Of a stretch of 5,316 nt of DNA, positions 1 through 5,316 are shown piece by piece. A program made the translations under genes and the position numbers. Numbering within the stretch: position 1 is the first letter of the stretch; each line of letters begins with the position of its first letter. Origin of the DNA: Planctomycetaceae bacterium (GTDB taxonomy: Bacteria; Planctomycetota; Planctomycetia; Planctomycetales; Planctomycetaceae); NCBI GenBank assembly GCA_020426425.1, contig JAGQQB010000271.1, positions 1 to 5,316 of the forward strand, in the 5' to 3' direction. The notes under the pieces were generated by a model. The model did no database searches. It saw only the letters and a program-made list of their open reading frames with translations, and had not been told where the DNA came from.

Positions 1-1171
1 CCAGCGGCAGTTGGTCGAACAGCTCTTGCGCATCGCAGCGCAGCGTCCCCTGCACATCGACAATCGCCGGACCGCTCGCCTGCTCAATCGTGCCGGAACC
101 ATCGACGCTGATCGGGACTGACGCCAGCTTGAGTTGTGGCACCTGAAACTGATCTGACTGTTGATCGTAACTGGCTTTCAATGACCAGGTAATCGGATCG
201 ACATCGAGCGGTTCCGTCGTCCCATCGGCAGCCTGCAGGACAGGGACGAGATCGAGTGATGCCTCCTCAGGGCGCGTCAGTTGGCCCGTCAATTCAGCCG
301 CCAGCATCCCGTTGGGATCGCGTCTGAGGTCGAGCAGCGTGTTCGCGTCGGCAGCACCGGTAATCAGTTTGCCGCCAAAGAAACTTGCCGTGAGTGGCTG
401 CAGTGGATCGAGCGGAAAGTGGTCGCCGCGCAGGCCGAGCAGCAACGTCTCTGCCGGGCGACTTGGTCCTGCGGCATGGTAATCTCCCTTGACCTTGACT
501 ACGCCACCGGTCTTGGGCTGCGTGACGCGGGCCTGAAGATCGACCGCGTGGGAGGTTGAATTGTCGCTACTCGCCGGTGCAAACTCGTAGGTGCCACCAA
601 TCTCACCAAGGATCGCGAGTGTGTGCTGCTGAGGATCGACAAAGGTGATCGTTCCACCAGAGAGCTGCACCTTGAGTGCCCTGGGTAGTGCTGGCACCTG
701 TTGCTTCAGGATGAGGTCGAGCGTCTGCTCCAGCGAGAGTTGTGGAGATCCGCTGAGTGAACCGTTGGGGACAACGACCGTGGCGCTGAGTCCTTCGAAT
801 GTCAGGCTGAGTGGTTGCGTTTTGTTGGTGACCAGTTGCCACAACGTCTGTCCGGTGGTGACCGCACCGATGTTGGCCGAGACCCGACCGTGCCGATCAC
901 TGATGGCAACATCACGCAGGAGCACTGGTGCCTGCCAGGAAAGCGACGCATTGTCGAACTGCACTGAGGCAGGGAGATCTGTCCCGAGCAGTTGTGTCAC
1001 ATCGGTCTTGCTCCACATCTGGCCCGCGATGCTGGGGAGGAACCAGGCGCCGACCGCGAGCAGAATCAGTCCGATGAGGAACAGTCGCCCCAGTCCCCCC
1101 TTGCGACGCGTCGGTTCCGTGGGGCTGAGAGGTGGGTCTTCCGTGGCCGTGGGGACCGGTGTGTCAACCAT
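1..1171 (-). CDS. AsmA/TamB-like membrane-anchored protein, N-terminal part (gene runs off the left edge)
   Basis: Reading the minus strand from the ATG at 1171-1169 gives 390 codons without a stop to the window edge, so the C-terminus is missing. The start is well fixed: an in-frame TAA lies two codons upstream and no other start codon intervenes; no clear Shine-Dalgarno is seen. Residues 1-29 form a Pro/Thr/Glu-rich cytoplasmic tail ending in a basic patch (TRRKGG, 21-26). Residues about 30-48 are a single membrane helix (LFLIGLILLAVGAWFL). After it comes a beta-rich, repetitive region with short patterns such as 'SVQFDNASLSWQAPVLLRDV' and 'LKVQLSGGTITFVDP'. This is the style of AsmA-family proteins, which span the periplasm as beta-taco bridges and are linked to outer-membrane lipid or protein traffic. 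The family call is inferred from architecture and motif style; the exact subfamily is unknown. It is divergent from the regulator gene at 1384. Confidence 0.75.
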   Translation of the reverse strand, partial: MVDTPVPTATEDPPLSPTEPTRRKGGLGRLFLIGLILLAVGAWFLPSIAGQMWSKTDVTQLLGTDLPASVQFDNASLSWQAPVLLRDVAISDRHGRVSANIGAVTTGQTLWQLVTNKTQPLSLTFEGLSATVVVPNGSLSGSPQLSLEQTLDLILKQQVPALPRALKVQLSGGTITFVDPQQHTLAILGEIGGTYEFAPASSDNSTSHAVDLQARVTQPKTGGVVKVKGDYHAAGPSRPAETLLLGLRGDHFPLDPLQPLTASFFGGKLITGAADANTLLDLRRDPNGMLAAELTGQLTRPEEASLDLVPVLQAADGTTEPLDVDPITWSLKASYDQQSDQFQVPQLKLASVPISVDGSGTIEQASGPAIVDVQGTLRCDAQELFDQLPL

Positions 1172-1306
1172 GACGGTTTACCGTTGTGGATCGAGGCATC
1201 GTGGAAACGGGGGCGAAGTTGCTCCCAGCGGTTTCGTTTCGAGCCGAATGAAGTGGAGTCTACCATAGCGGGGCAGATCGCGTCACGAAGGAAATTCGCC
1301 AACCAC

Positions 1307-1336
1307 TTGGCATCGCTGGGGATTCTCAAGTATGTT
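1307..1336 (+). promoter_or_regulatory. Candidate sigma70-type promoter for the receiver-HATPase gene
   Basis: TTGGCA at 1307-1312 matches the -35 consensus at five of six positions. After an 18-bp spacer, TATGTT at 1331-1336 matches the -10 consensus at four of six. Transcription would begin near 1343 and leave a leader of about 40 bases before the ATG at 1384. It lies in the 212-bp gap between two divergent genes. A much weaker pair on the minus strand (GTGACG, 18-bp spacer, TAGACT; roughly 1255-1285) could serve the AsmA-like gene. Planctomycete promoters are poorly defined, so this rests on consensus matching only. Confidence 0.3.
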
Positions 1337-1383
1337 GTTAGTAGATCAATGCATGTGAATGGCGAACGACAAACGGGCGAGCC

Positions 1384-2286
1384 ATGGTAACCGTTTTGGT
1401 GGTTGATGATTCCGCAGTGGACCGCAAGATGGCCGGCGGTCTGCTGGCGAAAGGGGGCGACTGGGAGATCCAGTACGCCTGCGACGGTGCCGATGCGCTC
1501 CGTACTATGCAAGCTGTCCGTCCTGATCTCGTCGTGACCGATTTGCAGATGCCAAATCTCAACGGATTAGAATTGGTTCAACTCGCCAAAGAGCAGTTCC
1601 CCCTCGTCCCGGTGGTGCTGATGACAGGGCAGGGGAGCGAGACCATCGCGGTGCAGGCTTTGCAGCAGGGGGCAGCGAGCTATGTCCCCAAGCATTCGCT
1701 GCGTGACGATTTGGTCGAGACGATTGGCCGCGTGCTCTCGCTGGCAGGCGAGATGGCGAATAAGAAGGCGCTGCTGGGCAAGATGACCGCGTTCGCCTCC
1801 AGCTTCATTTTGCCGAATGACCCCGCGCTCCTGTCGTCTCTGGTGAAATACGTGCAGTCGATTCTGGTCGATCTCGATGTGCTACCGGAGTCGGACCGAT
1901 TGCGGACGGGAGTCGCGCTGGAAGAGGCCCTGCTGAACGCGTCCTATCATGGCAATCTCGAAGTCAGTTCGAAGCTGCGGGAGTCGAATCACGCCCAGTA
2001 CTACGAACTGGCGCGAAGGCGGGCAGGGGAAGACCCGTATCAGCGGCGGTCGATTTATGTCGATATTCGTATCGATGCACGCGGACTGGAATACTGCATT
2101 CGCGACGAAGGCCCCGGCTTCGATCCTGAGTCACTGCCTGATCCGACCGATCCAGCGAATCTGGAACGCCCTTGCGGTCGTGGCGTGTTGCTGATGCGGA
2201 CCTTCATGGACGAGGTCCAGTACAACGAGCGGGGGAATCAGGTGATCATGACCAAGCGGGCCAAAGAGCCAACCGCCGCCTCGTAG
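1384..2286 (+). CDS. Response regulator fused to RsbW-like HATPase (anti-sigma/serine-kinase type)
   Basis: A cytoplasmic regulator of 300 residues. The receiver domain (about 2-120) has all the expected residues: acidic pair D8/D9 (VVDDS), phospho-acceptor D53 (VVTDLQMPNLNG), T81 (LMTGQG) and K103 (YVPKHS). After a short helical linker, residues about 137-292 form a GHKL ATPase of the anti-sigma-factor kinase class. Its N-box is 'ALEEALLNASYHGN' (178-191), its G1 box 'RDEGPGFDP' (240-248), and its G2-like box 'GRGVLLMRTFMDEV' (265-278). An insert at about 192-222, rich in Arg and Glu, separates N-box and G1. There is no dimerisation/His-phosphorylation helix, so it is not an ordinary hybrid histidine kinase. 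The likely role is phosphorylation-controlled binding or Ser/Thr phosphorylation in a partner-switching pathway (inferred). The ATG at 1384 is the only ATG after the in-frame TAG at 1342; the Shine-Dalgarno (GGGCGA) is weak. No partner gene is in the window. Confidence 0.9.
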   Translation: MVTVLVVDDSAVDRKMAGGLLAKGGDWEIQYACDGADALRTMQAVRPDLVVTDLQMPNLNGLELVQLAKEQFPLVPVVLMTGQGSETIAVQALQQGAASYVPKHSLRDDLVETIGRVLSLAGEMANKKALLGKMTAFASSFILPNDPALLSSLVKYVQSILVDLDVLPESDRLRTGVALEEALLNASYHGNLEVSSKLRESNHAQYYELARRRAGEDPYQRRSIYVDIRIDARGLEYCIRDEGPGFDPESLPDPTDPANLERPCGRGVLLMRTFMDEVQYNERGNQVIMTKRAKEPTAAS

Positions 2287-2344
2287 GTTCTGCGCGACCA
2301 CGACAGGTTGGCATTGTCCGGCGTCGCCCCCCACCTTCCGCCAA

Positions 2345-2386
2345 CAGCCGAATGCCGCTAGCCGACAGCTGAATGCCCCCAGTTGC
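2345..2386. repeat. Degenerate 7-bp tandem repeat in intergenic DNA
   Basis: Six consecutive heptamers can be read: CAGCCGA, ATGCCGC, TAGCCGA, CAGCTGA, ATGCCCC, CAGTTGC. The first three and last three also align as two 21-bp units with 15 of 21 identical bases; the best-matching core is CAGCCGAATGCC versus CAGCTGAATGCC. The array lies in the 173-bp gap between the regulator gene and the secreted-protein gene. Its right end overlaps a small dyad, CCAG-TTG-CTGG (2379-2389). It is short and imperfect, so chance cannot be excluded. No function is evident. Confidence 0.4.
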
Positions 2387-2459
2387 TGGTAACTCTGAGC
2401 GAAGCTGTGCAGAATACGTCTGAGTGTGACCGGTCGTCGGACTGGTCCTGTCGATCTCA

Positions 2460-3593
2460 ATGGACGTTGCGGAGATGTTGGCTGTGCGACCACGAGCTTG
2501 CTGCTGGATGCTGGGCTGCCTCGGATTGATGACGACGTCTGTCATCGCGGCGGAAACCGGATCGCTGATTGCGACCATCACCCAGGTGGGGGCGCGTGGG
2601 GAAGGGCATGCGGCGGCGACCGCTGCGGTCCGGGAACTGGAAACATCGGCACAGGCGGCCGATCTCGTTCCGCTGCTCAAGGCGATGAACTCGGCCGCGC
2701 CGCTGCCAGCCAACTGGCTGCGAGGGGCGTTCGAAGCGGCGGCTGACCGGGCGCTCAGCGCCAACTCGTTACCCACTGCTGATCTCGATGCCTTTGTTCG
2801 TGATCGTTCAAACACGCCGCGCGTACGGCGACTGGCGTATGAATGGTTGTTGAAGGGCGATCCCGAAGCCGAGACCCGCTTTCTGCCGACATTGCTTGAT
2901 GATCCCAGTGCCGAGATGCGAAGGGACGCGGTCGCGCGGCTGATTGGACAGGCGCGTGAGCAGACGGGCGATGAGGCTCTCAAGCTGTGGCGACAGGCGC
3001 TCTCCGGCGCTGTCGACGAAGATCAAGTCGACGCGATCGCCAAGGCGCTCAAAGAACTTGATGTCCCGTTCAATCGGGTCCAGCACTTCGGTCTGCTCGT
3101 CGACTGGCATGTCATCGGGCCGTTCGACAACGTCGATCAGAAGGGGTTCCCGGTCGCTTATCCTCCGGAGGAACAGGTGGACTTGAATGCCGAGTACACC
3201 GGGAAGCTGGGGCCGGTCACGTGGCAGCAGCTCCATTCAGACGAAGCCGATGGCGCGTTCGACATCGCCAAACTGACTGAGCCACATAAAGGGGCGATCG
3301 ACTATCTGTACACCGAGTTCAAGGCTGGCGAAGAGCTGCCAGTTGAATTCCGGCTGGCCACTGCGAATGCCTGGAAATTGTGGGTGAATGGCGAACTCGT
3401 GTTCGCCCGGGAGGAGTACCATCGCGGCATGCGTTTTGATCAGTACATCGTGCCGGGCAAACTTCAGGCGGGCAAGAACACGATTCTGCTCAAGGTCTGT
3501 CAGAACGAGCAGGATCAGGACTGGGCACAGCGCTGGGCAGTGCAGTTCCGCGTGTGCGATGTGACCGGCAAAGCGGTCCATCAGATGCCGTAG
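2460..3593 (+). CDS. Exported protein with HEAT-like region and galactose-binding-like C-terminal domain
   Basis: A 377-residue protein with a Sec signal peptide: basic residues R10 and R12, a hydrophobic core at about 14-29, and a likely signal-peptidase-I site after VIA or VIAA (30-31). Residues about 35-200 are Ala/Leu-rich and helical. The stretch 112-165 resembles HEAT-type repeats ('VRRLAYEWLLKGDPEAE', then 'DDPSAEMRRDAVARLIG'). From about 208 a beta-rich domain begins with 'DWHVIGPFDN' (215-224) and 'YPPEE' (234-238). It continues with 'ATANAWKLWVNGEL' (300-313) and 'AGKNTILLKVCQNEQDQDW' (337-355), typical of jelly-roll galactose-binding/PA14-like folds. No catalytic motif is visible; ligand or protein binding is inferred. 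An in-frame TGA at 2427 limits the start. ATG 2460 has no Shine-Dalgarno and gives an acidic N-terminus (MDVAE). ATG 2475, directly preceded by GCGGAG, would give a more classical signal peptide and may be the true start. The next gene follows after 83 bp. Confidence 0.8.
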   Translation: MDVAEMLAVRPRACCWMLGCLGLMTTSVIAAETGSLIATITQVGARGEGHAAATAAVRELETSAQAADLVPLLKAMNSAAPLPANWLRGAFEAAADRALSANSLPTADLDAFVRDRSNTPRVRRLAYEWLLKGDPEAETRFLPTLLDDPSAEMRRDAVARLIGQAREQTGDEALKLWRQALSGAVDEDQVDAIAKALKELDVPFNRVQHFGLLVDWHVIGPFDNVDQKGFPVAYPPEEQVDLNAEYTGKLGPVTWQQLHSDEADGAFDIAKLTEPHKGAIDYLYTEFKAGEELPVEFRLATANAWKLWVNGELVFAREEYHRGMRFDQYIVPGKLQAGKNTILLKVCQNEQDQDWAQRWAVQFRVCDVTGKAVHQMP

Positions 3594-3610
3594 CGAGTGC
3601 ATCTGCTCGC
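3593..3610 (+). other. Hairpin overlapping the stop codon of the galactose-binding-like gene
   Basis: GCGAG at 3593-3597 pairs with CTCGC at 3606-3610, and two further G-U pairs could shrink the loop to CATC. The stem starts at the last base of the TAG stop. No T-run follows, so it is not a classical intrinsic terminator. It could attenuate or protect the transcript between the two secreted-protein genes, or mean nothing. Confidence 0.25.
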
Positions 3611-3662
3611 AGGATGGAAGCTGACTCGGTCCCGTTCATGTTCATCGTTGAAAGACTCTGTT

Positions 3663-3667
3663 GAGGA
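3663..3667 (+). promoter_or_regulatory. Ribosome binding site of the PQQ-like propeller gene
   Basis: GAGGA lies nine bases upstream of the ATG at 3677. It is the clearest Shine-Dalgarno in the window and supports that start, which also gives a clean signal peptide. Confidence 0.65.
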
Positions 3668-3676
3668 ACTCGCGCC

Positions 3677-4876
3677 ATGTTGCGAATTGTATTGTGCGGT
3701 CTGCTCGGAACACTGGTGTGTGACACCGCCAGCGCGGACTGGCGTCAGTTTCGCGGGAATGACAACTCCGGGCTGAATCCTGCCGCGCTACAGAAGGACT
3801 GGGACGGTCAACAGACACTCGCCTGGACCGCTGATCTGCCAGGACGCGGACTGAGTTCGCCGATCATCATTGGCGAGCAAGTGATCCTGACCGCCTGTTC
3901 GGGGCCGCGCGAAGATCGACTGCATGTGCTGTCGTTTGACGCGGCGACGGGTCAGCAGCAATGGGAACGGCAGTTCTGGGCGACTGGGCGGACCGTGTGT
4001 CACCCGAAAACCAGCGTTGCCGCACCAACACCTGCAAGTGATGGCCAGCGCATCTTCGCGTTCTATTCCAGCAACGATCTCATCTGCCTCGATCTGGCCG
4101 GCAACCTGTTGTGGTATCGCGGGTTGACGTTTGACTATCCCAACGCGAGCAACAGCCTGGGCATGTCCTCATCGCTGGTCGTTTCGGGCGACACTGTTGT
4201 CGCCATGGTCGAGTGTGACGACGAATCATTCGCGACTGGCATCGAGACTACGACCGGTGCAACACGCTGGAAAATCGATCGTCCTCGTCGTGCCAACTGG
4301 ACGTCCCCGAGTCTGATGCAACTGGGAGAACAGTCGTTGGTTCTACTGCAAAGTTCGGACGGAGTTTCTGCGGTTGATGTCGCCACGGGCGAAGTGTCGT
4401 GGAACTATGCGGATGGGGCTTCGACCATTCCCACGCTGGTTGTCGCTGGCAACACCGCCTTTGTGCCGTCGCATGGGGTGACCGCGCTGCGGCCCGGTAC
4501 CAGTAATCCTGCCGTACCGGAGATCCTGTGGCAGGAAGGGAGCCTGCAGCCGGGGACATCGAGTCCGCTGGTGTTTGGTGATGCAGTTTACGTGATCAAT
4601 AAGGCGGGCGTACTTACCAAAGCCGCGCTCAACGATGGTTCGCGACTCTGGCAGGCCCGAATGAAAGGTCCGTTCAGTGCGTCGCCTGTCGTTGCTGGTG
4701 GGAAGATGTACTGCGTGAGTGAAGAAGGGAGCGCACAGGTGATCGATCTGGCCGACGAAGGCAAGACGATTTCCACCCACGAATTCGGCGAAACGGTGCT
4801 CAGTACCCCATCGGTCACGGCAGACGGCATCTACGTCCGCAGCGATGGCCACCTCTGGAAAGTCCAACTTCCCTAG
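3677..4876 (+). CDS. Exported PQQ-binding-like beta-propeller repeat protein
   Basis: A 399-residue protein. Residues 1-20 (MLRIVLCGLLGTLVCDTASA) are a Sec signal peptide with cleavage after ASA; the mature protein starts DWRQFRGNDNSG, the usual opening of planctomycete PQQ-like propellers. Blade repeats of the 'D..TG...W' kind recur: FDAATGQQQW (87-96), LDLAGNLLW (138-146), ETTTGATRW (190-198), VDVATGEVSW (233-242), then strands ending at W285, W325 and W394. This fits a seven- or eight-bladed propeller made of about 370 residues. The segment CHPKTSVAAPTPASDG (108-123) is a family-like signature. It is shorter than true quinoprotein dehydrogenases (roughly 550-600 residues or more), and I see no cytochrome CXXCH motif or adjacent disulfide cysteines, so enzymatic PQQ use is unlikely. 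A scaffold, BamB-like or ligand-binding role is inferred. The gene probably shares a transcript with the upstream secreted protein. A strong hairpin follows the stop codon. Confidence 0.9.
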   Translation: MLRIVLCGLLGTLVCDTASADWRQFRGNDNSGLNPAALQKDWDGQQTLAWTADLPGRGLSSPIIIGEQVILTACSGPREDRLHVLSFDAATGQQQWERQFWATGRTVCHPKTSVAAPTPASDGQRIFAFYSSNDLICLDLAGNLLWYRGLTFDYPNASNSLGMSSSLVVSGDTVVAMVECDDESFATGIETTTGATRWKIDRPRRANWTSPSLMQLGEQSLVLLQSSDGVSAVDVATGEVSWNYADGASTIPTLVVAGNTAFVPSHGVTALRPGTSNPAVPEILWQEGSLQPGTSSPLVFGDAVYVINKAGVLTKAALNDGSRLWQARMKGPFSASPVVAGGKMYCVSEEGSAQVIDLADEGKTISTHEFGETVLSTPSVTADGIYVRSDGHLWKVQLP

Positions 4877-4893
4877 CCAGGGCGTGGCCCTGG
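4877..4893. terminator. GC-rich hairpin after the propeller gene, candidate transcription terminator
   Basis: CCAGGGC (4877-4883) and GCCCTGG (4887-4893) form a perfect 7-bp stem with a GTG loop, starting at the base after the TAG stop. No T-run follows on either strand, so a rho-independent mechanism is uncertain. Its location between two convergent genes makes a transcript-end or RNA-stability role plausible. Confidence 0.45.
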
Positions 4894-4971
4894 ACCCGGT
4901 GGGCGTGGGATGCGTTATTGCATGGGGATGGGGTTCGCGCCATGTCGCTCCCGTTGGTCGCTGCGCCGTCC

Positions 4972-5023
4972 ATGGGAACCCATAGTCGTTGATCGCTCCG
5001 CGAGCAAACGTCCGTTCGTGGAC
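4972..5023. repeat. Cluster of small dyads in the convergent intergenic region
   Basis: Three short inverted repeats lie close together: ATGGG-AA-CCCAT (4972-4983), GCTC-CGC-GAGC (4995-5005) and GTCC-GTTCGT-GGAC (5010-5023). In the last one, a G-U pair could close a TTCG loop. They lie in the spacer between the plus-strand propeller gene and the minus-strand RND gene. They may help end minus-strand transcription arriving from the RND gene, or be a decayed REP-like element. Each stem is only four to five pairs, so support is limited. Confidence 0.3.
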
Positions 5024-5053
5024 AATCGTGCGACCATTTATTGCAGACGCACA

Positions 5054-5316
5054 CTACGGCGATGCGTTCTCTTCCTCTTCCACAACTCCAGTCCAGCGGG
5101 GGCGACCCCAGAGCCAGTTCCGAAACGCGAGCACATCGAAGAAGATCAAATTGATCACCGGGACGATGAGCAGTGTGAGTACGGTGGCGAAGATCAGCCC
5201 GAAGGTCAGCGTGACTGCCATCGGGATCAGGAACTTGGCCTGGAAACTCTTTTCGAACATCAGCGGCGTCAGCCCCGCCGCGGTGGTGAGTGTGGTCAGC
5301 AGGATGGGGCGCAATC
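5054..5316 (-). CDS. RND efflux permease, C-terminal end (gene starts beyond the right edge)
   Basis: The minus strand is open from the window edge to a TAG at 5056-5054, showing the last 86 residues. The first complete codon, TTG, is an internal leucine rather than a start. The sequence 'LRPILLTTLTTAAGLTPLMF' is the conserved segment leading into the final membrane helices of AcrB/HAE1/CzcA-type proton-driven RND transporters. It is followed by 'SFQAKFLIPMAVTLTFG' and 'IFATVLTLLIVPVINLIFF', which form the last two helices (about visible residues 5-20 and 28-59, with the usual break between). The cytoplasmic tail has 'FRNWLWGRPRW' and ends with four glutamates (EEEENASP). The family call is secure; the substrate (drug, metal or other) cannot be told from this end. 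A membrane-fusion partner would be expected upstream, outside the window. The gene converges on the propeller gene. Confidence 0.92.
   Translation of the reverse strand, partial: LRPILLTTLTTAAGLTPLMFEKSFQAKFLIPMAVTLTFGLIFATVLTLLIVPVINLIFFDVLAFRNWLWGRPRWTGVVEEEENASP

Noticed and set aside
645..1268. Plus-strand 207-codon open frame opposite the AsmA-like gene
   Set aside because: It lies antisense to a 390-codon stop-free frame with a membrane helix and family-like beta pattern. Its own translation is rich in Cys, Ser and Arg and shows no domain character.
2460..2550. Lipoprotein signal (MLGC at residues 17-20) in the galactose-binding-like protein
   Set aside because: The hydrophobic core continues beyond the cysteine, and the -3/-2 residues do not fit a lipobox; an AXA-type site at about 30 is better.
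2246..2983. Minus-strand 245-codon open frame across the regulator end and the secreted-protein gene
   Set aside because: It overlaps two well-supported plus-strand genes, and its translation is low-complexity Ser/Ala/Arg, typical of an antisense shadow in GC-rich DNA.
3634..3645. Tandem GTTCAT-GTTCAT upstream of the propeller gene
   Set aside because: Only two 6-bp copies, easily expected by chance. It was considered as an operator or part of a promoter, but no supporting -10/-35 arrangement was found.
4343..4867. Minus-strand 174-codon open frame inside the propeller gene
   Set aside because: The plus-strand frame has a signal peptide, a Shine-Dalgarno and clear propeller repeats; the antisense product has no recognisable features.
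3677..4876. Propeller protein as a PQQ-dependent alcohol dehydrogenase
   Set aside because: It is too short, with no CXXCH haem site and no adjacent disulfide cysteine pair. The repeats indicate the fold only.

Overview
The window looks like chromosomal DNA from a GC-rich planctomycete. The main reason is the exported PQQ-like beta-propeller protein whose mature end begins DWRQFRGNDNSG, a signature I associate with Planctomycetes. It sits beside an exported protein with a 'WHVIGPFDN' carbohydrate-binding-like C-terminus and a receiver/anti-sigma-kinase fusion of a type common in that phylum. The assignment rests on protein style only; no rRNA or tRNA is present, so the genus cannot be named.

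Layout from left to right: (1) The first 1.17 kb is the N-terminal 390 codons of a minus-strand gene that runs off the left edge. It encodes a membrane-anchored AsmA/TamB-like protein. No stop occurs in this frame across the whole stretch. (2) A 212-bp divergent intergenic region holds a plausible sigma70-type promoter reading right. (3) A plus-strand gene at 1384-2286 encodes a receiver domain fused to an RsbW-like HATPase. (4) A 173-bp gap contains a short degenerate 7-bp repeat. (5) Two plus-strand genes, 2460-3593 and 3677-4876, encode secreted proteins: a HEAT-like plus galactose-binding-like protein, and a PQQ-like beta-propeller. They are 83 bp apart and may be co-transcribed. (6) A 177-bp convergent intergenic region has a strong GC hairpin just after the propeller stop codon, followed by several smaller dyads. 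(7) The right edge holds the last 86 codons of a minus-strand RND efflux permease.

Working together: the two secreted proteins are the only likely functional pair, probably acting in the periplasm-like compartment or at the cell surface. The receiver-HATPase protein is probably a phosphorylation-controlled partner-switching regulator, but its targets (sigma factor, STAS protein, PP2C phosphatase, sensor kinase) are not in the window. The AsmA-like and RND genes are envelope functions continuing outside. I see no mobile element, CRISPR array, RNA gene or clear undescribed system. The points most worth checking are the receiver-HATPase fusion, the secreted pair, the heptamer repeat and the hairpin-rich convergent spacer.
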